NCBI GenBank assembly: GCA_002683395.1
Contig: NYTG01000004.1
Span: forward strand, 20,375-27,160
Direction: 5' to 3'
DNA from: Halieaceae bacterium
GTDB taxonomy: Bacteria; Pseudomonadota; Gammaproteobacteria; Pseudomonadales; Halieaceae
Length of the DNA: 6,786 bases
Part shown: in pieces, positions 1 through 5,654 of the stretch
Numbering within the stretch: position 1 is the stretch's first letter
Layout of the letters: the number at the start of each line of letters is the position of its first letter
Made by a program: the position numbers and the translations under genes
The notes under the pieces: generated by a model
The model's database searches: none
The model's input: only the letters and a program-made list of their open reading frames with translations
What the model was told of the DNA's origin: nothing

Positions 1-174
1 GTGGGGGTGCCGTATTCGGTCCCCGAACTCCGCGCTACCCAAGCGGGCGGCACGCCTTATGGCGCGAGTCATTGGTCGACGGAAGCGGGAGACCGGCCAC
101 TAGATGACAACGAGTCGGCCATCTGTCGGGCATTGGGTAAACGGGTTGCCGAGTGGACGCTCCGTTCAATCTAG
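1..174 (+). CDS. wrbA: NAD(P)H:quinone oxidoreductase WrbA, C-terminal fragment (5' end outside window)
   Basis: Frame 1 is open from the window edge to a TAG at 172-174 and gives 57 residues. They read like the C-terminus of WrbA: GVPYS, then GGTPYGASH at about residues 16-24, a short acidic turn with RPL, and a final helix containing ALGKRVAE. GGTPYG(A/P)SH followed by a DGSRPL-like turn is characteristic of the WrbA branch of flavodoxin-like proteins, which bind FMN as tetramers and carry out two-electron reduction of quinones in the cytoplasm with NAD(P)H. The first base of the window is inside the gene; the GTG at position 1 is an internal valine codon, not a start. About two thirds of the protein, including the main FMN phosphate loop, lies upstream. 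The DUF2069 gene follows 16 bp downstream on the same strand, so the two are probably co-transcribed. The pairing is known from Pseudomonas-type genomes. Confidence 0.88.
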   Translation: MGVPYSVPELRATQAGGTPYGASHWSTEAGDRPLDDNESAICRALGKRVAEWTLRSI

Positions 175-181
175 GACCGGT

Positions 182-187
182 GGAGGT
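182..187 (+). promoter_or_regulatory. Ribosome binding site deciding the DUF2069 start
   Basis: GGAGGT is a near-perfect Shine-Dalgarno sequence in the 16-bp gap after the wrbA stop. It favours the GTG at 191 over the upstream in-frame ATG at 104. The three-base spacer is shorter than usual. Confidence 0.7.
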
Positions 188-190
188 ACT

Positions 191-550
191 GTGACAAAGC
201 AACCGATGCAACGTGGCACGTTAACCCAAATGTTGTGGTGGCTGATGTGGCTCACCTGGTTGGGATTTCTCATCCAAAAGGCAGCCGATGTCGAGCGCTC
301 TTCAGGAAACTGGACTCTCGTCGGCTTACTCTGCGCACCGCTAATCTTTTTCCTCTGGGCCGCCTTGAAGGAGAATCTGCGCTTGCTGATCTGGTATGAG
401 CTGGTGCTGCTGTTCTACTTTATTTCCTCCGTCGAGGCGGCCTTTGCCTATCAGGCTGACTGGCTGTCAGCTGCAGGTTTGATTTTGGTGGTGACTAACT
501 TCACCGTTTGTATGTTGTATATCCGGTATCGAGGGCGGGAGTCGCGCTAG
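191..550 (+). CDS. DUF2069 family small integral membrane protein
   Basis: This encodes a 119-residue, very hydrophobic protein with four likely transmembrane helices at about residues 11-28, 41-58, 66-86 and 92-111, and a basic tail (RYRGRESR). Size, the Trp-rich first helix (LWWLMWLTWLGFLIQ) and the position directly after wrbA match the DUF2069 family of inner-membrane proteins, whose function is unknown. The GTG at 191 is chosen as start because a strong ribosome binding site (GGAGGT, 182-187) sits three bases before it. An in-frame ATG at 104 would add 29 residues, but it lies inside wrbA, has no such site, and its extension is polar and non-family-like. The spacer between GGAGGT and GTG is short, so an internal ATG at 206 is a less likely alternative. 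The gap to wrbA is 16 bp and to sppA 44 bp. The family assignment comes from pattern and context, not from a search. Confidence 0.8.
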   Translation: MTKQPMQRGTLTQMLWWLMWLTWLGFLIQKAADVERSSGNWTLVGLLCAPLIFFLWAALKENLRLLIWYELVLLFYFISSVEAAFAYQADWLSAAGLILVVTNFTVCMLYIRYRGRESR

Positions 551-556
551 TGCGAC
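541..556 (+). other. Small hairpin over the DUF2069 stop codon
   Basis: GTCGC (541-545) pairs with GCGAC (552-556), and a G·U pair (546/551) closes a CTAG loop. The TAG stop (548-550) sits in the loop. No run of T follows, so this is not a classical intrinsic terminator. It may be chance or an mRNA 3'-structure between the two cistrons. Confidence 0.3.
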
Positions 557-577
557 GTGGGTCAATCAACGCGTGAC

Positions 578-586
578 AAGGAGAGG
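578..586 (+). promoter_or_regulatory. Strong ribosome binding site of sppA
   Basis: AAGGAGAGG lies eight bases upstream of the ATG at 595, in the 44-bp gap after the DUF2069 stop. It supports 595 over the tandem ATG at 598. No convincing promoter pair was recognised in this gap. Confidence 0.75.
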
Positions 587-594
587 TCAACAAT

Positions 595-2421
595 ATGATG
601 CGATTATTAAAAGGGATATGGCGGTTGCTGAGTGGCATCAGTCGGGTGATATCGGTACTGATACCGCTGGTGCTGGTTGTAGTGTTTGTGGTGGCCTTGG
701 CCGCGGGGCTCAGTGAATCGACGCCTGAGCCATTGCCTGACCGAGCTGCGCTGCTGATTGCGCCATCGGGACCTTTGGTCGAGGATGCCCCCCCGGTTGA
801 GGCGTTTTCGGCCTTTCTCAGTCAAAATTATGATCAACCGGTGTTCCTCAATGATGTGGTGCGGGCCATTCGCTGGGGCGCTGTGGACGAGCGCATTACG
901 ACCTTGGTGTTGGAGCTTGAGGATCTTGCGGGCCCTTCAACGAGTCAAACGCTCGAGATCAGTGCCGCCATCACCGACTTCAAAGCGGCAGGCAAATCGG
1001 TCATTGCCGTGGGCGATTTCTACTCACAAGCCCACTACTTATTAGCTTCTCAGGCTGATCATGTGCTGTTGCACCCCGAGGGCGGAATGTTCTTAGAGGG
1101 GTTCTCGGTGTATCGCTCGTATTTGCGGTCGTTTCTCGAAAAGATCCTGGTCACCATGCATGTGTTCCGCGCCGGGGAGAACAAGTCGGCCGTGGAACCC
1201 TATCTCCGTGATGACATGTCCGAGAGCGAGCGCGAAGTGGTTTCCCGTTGGCTCGAAGGCCTGTGGTCAACCTACACCCGGCTGGCCGAGTCGGGAAGAC
1301 AGTTACCCGGCGGTGCGCTGGACGAGTTCATTGCATCCTTTCCGGAACAGCTAGCGGCCTCGGGCAATGATCTTGCCCAGACGATGTTGGAAGGGGGCTG
1401 GGTAGATGCCCTGGCCGATCATGCTGAGAGGGAGACGGCGCTGGCAGAGTGGGTCGGCGTCACTGACGAAGACGGCTTCGCGGAGTTGATTGATTTCCAG
1501 CGTTATGTCGAAGATATCAAGATGGGATTGGCCCTCAGCGAGGAAGCTTTGCCCTTGATCGCGATCATTCCTGTTGAGGGCACACTGGTGCCCGGAGACA
1601 GTGAGCAAGGCATGGCAGGCAGCGATACCATCAATGGCTATATCGATACCGCACTCGAGGCGGAGGATTTGGCTGCGATCGTGCTGCGTGTCAACTCTCC
1701 CGGGGGCAGTGTCTTTGCTTCCGATCTGATTCGCCGGAAACTATCCGAAGCGCGTGAGGCAGACATTCCGGTGGTGGTCTCCATGGGAAGCGTTGCGGCA
1801 TCGGGGGGGTACTGGATCGCTGCCGAGGCCGACGAGATCTGGGCGCTGCCAACGACTTTGACGGGCAGCATCGGCGCATTCTCTGCTTTTCCCACGGTGG
1901 AGGGCATTGTGGAGTACATCGGCGTTACGGTGGACGGCGTGGGGACGACACCGCTGGCGGGAGCGGCGAGTTTTAACCGGGGCCTGAGTCCGGAAATGGC
2001 GAGTATCGTGCAAGCGCTCTCCAATGGCGCCTATGAGGATTTTATTGAGCTGGTAGCAGACGGGCGAGGTATGAGCGAGGACGCGGTGAGACTTATCGCC
2101 GAGGGTTTGGTCTGGACAGGTGCTGAAGCGGCCGAGATTGGTCTGGTCGATCGGCTCGGTGGTCTGGATGGGGCCGTTGCGGCTGCGGCCGCACTGGCGG
2201 GGGTGGATACGTGGCGTACCGGCCGAACGCGAGTACCGCCCTCTTTTGAAAGTGTGCTGCTCGAAGAGCTGAGTCGTTCGTTACAGGTGAGCGCAGTGCC
2301 CGCCGGTGGCTGGTTTGAGTCTCTGGTAGCGGGTTTCAAGCCAGTCGTGCGGGGTCTGTCGAGTCTTCGCGATCCGATGCATGTCTACGCACAATGCCTG
2401 TCCTGCGCCCCGGTGCTGTGA
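595..2421 (+). CDS. sppA: Signal peptide peptidase SppA, 67K type (protease IV)
   Basis: The 608-residue product is close to the 618 residues of E. coli SppA, a membrane-anchored serine protease of family S49 that degrades cleaved signal peptides at the inner membrane. A basic N-terminus is followed by one transmembrane anchor (about residues 18-39). The rest faces the periplasm as two tandem S49 domains. The N-terminal domain (about 50-300) carries the general-base lysine, Lys197, in GENKSAVEPY, equivalent to E. coli Lys209. The C-terminal domain (about 320-545) has NSPGGSVFASD at 367-377 and the nucleophile Ser403 in VAASGGYW, equivalent to E. coli Ser409. The C-terminus DPMHVYAQCLSC resembles the E. 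coli tail. The ATG at 595 has AAGGAGAGG (578-586) eight bases upstream; the adjacent ATG at 598 is possible. It follows the DUF2069 gene by 44 bp, and the NUDIX gene starts one base after its stop. No truncation or missing catalytic residue is seen. Confidence 0.96.
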   Translation: MMRLLKGIWRLLSGISRVISVLIPLVLVVVFVVALAAGLSESTPEPLPDRAALLIAPSGPLVEDAPPVEAFSAFLSQNYDQPVFLNDVVRAIRWGAVDERITTLVLELEDLAGPSTSQTLEISAAITDFKAAGKSVIAVGDFYSQAHYLLASQADHVLLHPEGGMFLEGFSVYRSYLRSFLEKILVTMHVFRAGENKSAVEPYLRDDMSESEREVVSRWLEGLWSTYTRLAESGRQLPGGALDEFIASFPEQLAASGNDLAQTMLEGGWVDALADHAERETALAEWVGVTDEDGFAELIDFQRYVEDIKMGLALSEEALPLIAIIPVEGTLVPGDSEQGMAGSDTINGYIDTALEAEDLAAIVLRVNSPGGSVFASDLIRRKLSEAREADIPVVVSMGSVAASGGYWIAAEADEIWALPTTLTGSIGAFSAFPTVEGIVEYIGVTVDGVGTTPLAGAASFNRGLSPEMASIVQALSNGAYEDFIELVADGRGMSEDAVRLIAEGLVWTGAEAAEIGLVDRLGGLDGAVAAAAALAGVDTWRTGRTRVPPSFESVLLEELSRSLQVSAVPAGGWFESLVAGFKPVVRGLSSLRDPMHVYAQCLSCAPVL

Positions 2422-2422
2422 C

Positions 2423-3106
2423 ATGGTAATTGAGTTTTCAGACGACGTCGGAGAGGCACGGCCGGCTGCGACCGCCATTCTGGTGCGGCAGTCGAGTGCA
2501 GGTCACGAGGTGCTGCTGCTGAAGCGGAGTAACGAACTCAAACATATGCCCGGACTATGGGTGTTTCCCGGCGGCAAAGTGGAGGCCTTCGACAAAGGCG
2601 ATACCGAGCTTGAGCAGGCGCGTCAGGGGGCTGCCCGGGAGCTCGAGGAGGAGGCGGGAATTACCTTGCCACCTTCGTCCCTGCGGGCCTTTTCCCACTG
2701 GCTGACACCGGTGGTGGTGAGTCGCCGCTTCTCGACCTGGTTTTTCCTGACTGAGGTGTCTCCTGATTGTGAGGTGACCGTAGACGGCAGCGAGATTGTC
2801 GAGCACCAATGGTGGCGCCCCGCTGAGGCGATCAGGGCTCACCGTGGGGGAGGCTTGCCTTTAACGCCGCCGACACTCGTATCGCTGCATGATCTTGAGG
2901 TCGAGCAGGATGCCTCTTTGTTTCTGACGGATCCGGACCATAGACCGCCACCGCGATTTTTTCCGCATGTAGTGCAGGATGCCGACCAAATGGTCTTTCT
3001 CTATGAGGGCGATGTAGCCTACGAAAGTGGTGACATTAATCAGCCCGGCGCACAGCATCGGATGACCGGTCGGCGGGGTATTTTTCAGTACTTTGCGCGC
3101 GCCTGA
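2423..3106 (+). CDS. NUDIX hydrolase, NUDT19/CoA-diphosphatase-like
   Basis: This encodes a 227-residue cytoplasmic NUDIX-fold protein that should hydrolyse a nucleoside diphosphate linked to another moiety, with Mg2+. RPAATAILV (13-21) starts the first strand. LLLKRSNELKHMPGLWVFPGGK (31-52) resembles the segment preceding the Nudix box in CoA pyrophosphatases (NUDT7/NUDT19 type). The Nudix box core is E64 then, after seven residues, RELEEEAGI (72-80), so the metal-binding glutamates are present. The glycine-to-arginine part of the box (G51 to R72) is about seven residues longer than the canonical box, as in NUDT19-like proteins. The C-terminal third contains PPPRFFPHVV (175-184), of unknown role. 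The ATG at 2423 is one base after the sppA stop; it has no visible Shine-Dalgarno sequence and probably depends on translational coupling. An in-frame ATG at 2381 inside sppA would add 14 residues with no NUDIX character. The true substrate cannot be told from the sequence. Confidence 0.88.
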   Translation: MVIEFSDDVGEARPAATAILVRQSSAGHEVLLLKRSNELKHMPGLWVFPGGKVEAFDKGDTELEQARQGAARELEEEAGITLPPSSLRAFSHWLTPVVVSRRFSTWFFLTEVSPDCEVTVDGSEIVEHQWWRPAEAIRAHRGGGLPLTPPTLVSLHDLEVEQDASLFLTDPDHRPPPRFFPHVVQDADQMVFLYEGDVAYESGDINQPGAQHRMTGRRGIFQYFARA

Positions 3107-3111
3107 CTCGA

Positions 3112-3159
3112 GCTGCCCTGGACCTGTCTCGTTACTGGAACCATTTCCCACCGGGCAGC
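3112..3159. other. Inverted repeat in the convergent NUDIX/DUF3806 junction
   Basis: GCTGCCC (3112-3118) and GGGCAGC (3153-3159) are a perfect 7-bp inverted repeat with a 34-base loop. The left arm lies in the 25-bp gap after the NUDIX stop; the right arm lies in the last codons of the DUF3806 gene, read on the other strand. No T-run follows either arm, so a conventional intrinsic terminator is not supported. It could form a weak 3' structure in both transcripts, or be chance. Confidence 0.25.
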
Positions 3160-3710
3160 AGTAATCGCGTGTCGTGAACGATCTCATCAAACAGTGGCTT
3201 GAGGCGTCGATCACTGCCGCTCTCGTGACGACGTGAAATCATGGTGACAGGGAAGAGATACACCTCAATCTCCCGATAGCGAAGCGCTCTGGAACGCCCC
3301 TTTTTGTCCCGGTATACCACCCAATCCATATCGAGTCGGCTACCGAGCAGATCACCGAATACGACGCCCATGGCCTGCAGCGTCAGCGTGTCTGTGGGCG
3401 CTACCAGTCGCTCGTCGAGCATACGCTGTAAGGTCTCTACATCGCGATCGGCCGCGCCACTCAGGTTCCTTCCTAAACGATTGGCGAGCTGCTCTACTCG
3501 AATGCGTTGATCCCTCATGAATTGCTGATCGATAGCAGTGAGCGGCTCGACCAAACGATCGAAGTCCGGATTCTGCGCCGAGGCGAAATGAGGACCACCC
3601 GCCAATAACAGTATGTTCAGGGCGAAAAGCAGTCGCTTTGCGCGTCGGACTAATAAGCACATCTTATGCAGTTGTGAAACTTCGTCTGAAGTGGATAATT
3701 GCTGCACCAT
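3132..3710 (-). CDS. Exported DUF3806 domain-containing protein
   Basis: The product is 192 residues. A hydrophobic segment (LLFALNILLLAGG, about 27-39) followed by HFASA|QN suggests a signal peptide cleaved after about residue 45, giving a periplasmic protein of about 147 residues. The mature part begins with a helical region (50-100) and ends with a DUF3806-like domain (about 105-178), with GVVFGDLLGSRLDMDWVVY, ALRYREIEVYLFPVTMISRR and a final LFDEIVHDTR helix. The function of DUF3806 is unknown. The ATG at 3710 is reported because AGGA (3720-3723, read on the minus strand) lies nine bases upstream. It gives an unusually long positively charged n-region, however. An internal ATG at 3662 (176 residues, MCLLVRRAKR…) would give a normal signal peptide but lacks a ribosome binding site. 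The gene converges on the NUDIX gene and diverges from dapA. A single-gene transcription unit is likely. Confidence 0.82.
   Translation of the reverse strand: MVQQLSTSDEVSQLHKMCLLVRRAKRLLFALNILLLAGGPHFASAQNPDFDRLVEPLTAIDQQFMRDQRIRVEQLANRLGRNLSGAADRDVETLQRMLDERLVAPTDTLTLQAMGVVFGDLLGSRLDMDWVVYRDKKGRSRALRYREIEVYLFPVTMISRRHESGSDRRLKPLFDEIVHDTRLLLPGGKWFQ
3672..3699 (+). promoter_or_regulatory. Candidate sigma-70 promoter for dapA–bamC–MBL
   Basis: TTGTGA (3672-3677) and GATAAT (3694-3699) are separated by 16 bp and match the -35 and -10 consensus at 4/6 and 5/6 positions. Transcription would begin around 3706 and give a leader of about 48 bases before the dapA ATG at 3754. The element lies inside the first codons of the divergent DUF3806 gene if that gene starts at 3710, or in the intergenic region if it starts at 3662. 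Identified by eye only. Confidence 0.45.
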
Positions 3711-3742
3711 GACGATCTGTCCTGCCCTTTAGTGGTCCCCTC

Positions 3743-3746
3743 GGAG
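3743..3746 (+). promoter_or_regulatory. Ribosome binding site of dapA
   Basis: GGAG lies seven bases before the ATG at 3754, an ordinary spacing. It fixes a start that yields a protein in exact register with E. coli DapA. Confidence 0.65.
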
Positions 3747-3753
3747 TAAATCG

Positions 3754-4626
3754 ATGATAACCGGAAGCATTGTTGCTTTGGTAACGCCCATGCACCCAGA
3801 TGGCGCCATCGATTGGCCTACCTTCGCGCGCCTCATCGAATACCACATCGAGTCCGGCACGGCTGGCCTCGGCGTCGTGGGAACGACTGGAGAAAGCCCC
3901 ACCCTCGCTGTTCCCGAGCACTGCGAAGTCATTCGTTTTGCGGTTGAGCAGGCGGGGGGTAGGATTCCTGTAGTGGCAGGAACGGGAGGTAACTCGACCC
4001 ACGAAGCGATTGAGTTGACGGTCTCGGCAGCCGAGGCGGGTGCTGATTACTCACTGTCTGTAACGCCTTACTACAACAAGCCCACCCAGCAAGGTCTGTT
4101 TGAGCATTTTCAAGCGGTCGCCCGATCGGTGAACCTGCCTATCATTCTTTACAACGTGCCGGGCCGCACGGGCTGTGACTTGCTGAATGAGACCGTGGTT
4201 AAGCTGAGTCAAATCGACAATATCGTCGCGATCAAAGATGCGACCGGTGACGTTGAGCGCGGAGCTGCTCTGATCGAAGCGGTGCCAGACGGTTTTGCTG
4301 TGTTCTCGGGCGATGATGCGACCGCACTGGAGCTGATGCGGCGCGGTGGTCAAGGTAACGTGTCGGTGACTGCGAACATTGCTGCGAAAGATATGGCGGC
4401 GATGTGTCATCGAGCGCTTAATCAGGACTGGGAGGGCGCCGCCGAGATCGACGCACGGCTGAGCGAACTGAATGATCTGCTTTTCATTGAAGCGAATCCC
4501 ATACCGGTGAAGTGGGCGATGGCACAAAGGGGTATGATTGGTGAAGGAATCCGACTGCCGCTGACGCCGCTTTCGGAACCCTATCGGAACAAGGTAGGAC
4601 AGGCACTGGAGATGTATTTCGCGTGA
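3754..4626 (+). CDS. dapA: 4-hydroxy-tetrahydrodipicolinate synthase DapA
   Basis: The 290-residue cytoplasmic (beta/alpha)8-barrel enzyme condenses pyruvate with L-aspartate-4-semialdehyde, the committed step towards meso-diaminopimelate (peptidoglycan) and lysine. Numbering matches the E. coli enzyme exactly: Schiff-base Lys161 (in AIKDATGD), Tyr133 and Arg138 (in LYNVPGRTG), Thr44 and Thr45 (in GTTGES), and Tyr107 (in TPYYNKP), which completes the Thr44–Tyr107–Tyr133 proton relay. In the lysine-inhibition site Ser48, His56, Asn80, Glu84 and Tyr106 are kept, while E. coli Ala49 and His53 are Pro49 and Val53 here, so feedback inhibition may be weaker. The ATG at 3754 has GGAG upstream and a plausible promoter at 3672-3699. 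The stop overlaps the bamC GTG by four bases (GTGA). dapA followed by bamC is the E. coli and Pseudomonas order, so co-transcription is expected. No damage is seen. Confidence 0.98.
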   Translation: MITGSIVALVTPMHPDGAIDWPTFARLIEYHIESGTAGLGVVGTTGESPTLAVPEHCEVIRFAVEQAGGRIPVVAGTGGNSTHEAIELTVSAAEAGADYSLSVTPYYNKPTQQGLFEHFQAVARSVNLPIILYNVPGRTGCDLLNETVVKLSQIDNIVAIKDATGDVERGAALIEAVPDGFAVFSGDDATALELMRRGGQGNVSVTANIAAKDMAAMCHRALNQDWEGAAEIDARLSELNDLLFIEANPIPVKWAMAQRGMIGEGIRLPLTPLSEPYRNKVGQALEMYFA

Positions 4627-5654
4627 TTCGTTCGGTTCTCTTTATTGTACTTGCGAGCATCCTATCGGGATGTAGCTGGATCTTTGGTGAAGATGGGCTG
4701 TTCCCTGACAATGCCAGTCGTTATCAGACTGCGCCAGAGCTGCGCCCAATCGATGTGCCGCCGCGTCTATCCACAGAGTCTATACAGCCGGATTATCCGG
4801 TGCCTCCGGTCACGGAGAGTGCCCAGTTGGCGACCCAGTTTGAGACGCCTCGCCCAACGCCGCTAACGGCCAATAATCAGGCAGATTCTGTTCGTATACA
4901 GAGCCTTTCCGGTGAGCGATGGGCGCTGGTGAATGTGGCGCCTGGGCAACTGTGGCCGCAGGTCAGAACTTTCCTGACGACCAGCGGTATTGGTGTGGCG
5001 GCGGTCGATGCTGAGGCGGGACTGATCGACACGCAATGGTTCAAACTCGAAGATCAGGAACTCGCTGTCCGCTTCCAGTTCCGAGTGGACACGGGGATTC
5101 AGCGCAACACTGCGGAGTTGCATGTGTTACAGCAAAACCGCGGTGTGGAGGACGTCTCCTGGCCTCCCGAATCAGATGATCGCGATTTGGAGCGACAGAT
5201 GCTCAAGGATGTCGCGCAGTATCTGGCCAACAGCGCGGACTCCACTCCAATATCGATGATGGCCGATCGTGCGATGAGCGATTCTGGACGCATTACGCTG
5301 GAGGACACCGAGCAGGAAACTCGAATTCGCCTGGAGCTGCGCTTCGATCGCGCTTGGGCATCAGTGGTAAAAGGTACCGAGGACGCTGACTTTGTCATTG
5401 ATGATCGTGACCGCAGCGAGGGACTCCTCTTCGTCACCTTTGTCGGGCCACAGGAAGAGGAAGACAGCGGTTGGTTTGACTGGCTTTGGGGTGGTGAAGA
5501 TGAACATCCTCTGGCAGGGCACCGGTACCAAATTCACCTTGACCGTGCCAGCGAGGAGCTGACGCTCATTACCTTGCGAGGCCCTGAAGGGGGTGCAGTG
5601 GATCGCCGGGAACAGCAGGCATTGTTGACTGTATTGCGAGGCAACATCACCTGA
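4623..5654 (+). CDS. bamC: Outer membrane protein assembly factor BamC (lipoprotein)
   Basis: The 343-residue product is about the same length as E. coli BamC (NlpB). A lipoprotein signal ends in the lipobox LSGC, with Cys17 as the lipidated residue. Ser18 at +2 predicts sorting to the outer membrane. Residues 18-90 are a Pro-rich, low-complexity segment containing SRYQTAPELRPIDVPPRL (32-49), which matches the unstructured BamC N-terminus that lies across BamD in the BAM complex. Two helix-grip domains follow (about 95-205 and 220-342). An acidic, Trp-rich insert, EEEDSGWFDWLWGGEDE (278-294), sits in the second. BamC is an accessory part of the BamABCDE machine that folds beta-barrel proteins into the outer membrane. 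The start is GTG at 4623, overlapping the dapA stop as GTGA, with GGAG (4608-4611) inside dapA. The overall sequence is divergent, as is usual for BamC outside the Enterobacteria, but lipobox, layout and dapA linkage agree. Confidence 0.93.
   Translation: MIRSVLFIVLASILSGCSWIFGEDGLFPDNASRYQTAPELRPIDVPPRLSTESIQPDYPVPPVTESAQLATQFETPRPTPLTANNQADSVRIQSLSGERWALVNVAPGQLWPQVRTFLTTSGIGVAAVDAEAGLIDTQWFKLEDQELAVRFQFRVDTGIQRNTAELHVLQQNRGVEDVSWPPESDDRDLERQMLKDVAQYLANSADSTPISMMADRAMSDSGRITLEDTEQETRIRLELRFDRAWASVVKGTEDADFVIDDRDRSEGLLFVTFVGPQEEEDSGWFDWLWGGEDEHPLAGHRYQIHLDRASEELTLITLRGPEGGAVDRREQQALLTVLRGNIT

Noticed and set aside
104..190. N-terminal extension of the DUF2069 gene from an ATG at 104
   Set aside because: It overlaps the wrbA coding end, has no ribosome binding site, and the polar extension does not suit the family. 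GGAGGT marks the GTG at 191.
1638..2024. Minus-strand open frame of 128 codons inside sppA
   Set aside because: It lies opposite the catalytic C-terminal S49 domain, has low-complexity Ala/Ser/Thr/Pro composition and no motif. This is a typical shadow in GC-rich coding DNA.
3107..3131. Bidirectional terminator between the convergent NUDIX and DUF3806 genes
   Set aside because: The 25-bp gap has no GC-rich hairpin followed by a T-run on either strand. Only a long-loop inverted repeat is present.
4051..4527. Minus-strand open frame of 158 codons inside dapA
   Set aside because: It lies opposite the active-site region of a perfectly conserved DapA. The product is His/Arg-rich without recognisable features.
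4768..4776. DnaA-box-like sequence (CTATCCACA) in bamC, and another (TTATCCACT, minus strand) near 3691
   Set aside because: Each has a mismatch to the consensus. They are isolated and not in an origin-like AT-rich context, so chance occurrence is more likely.
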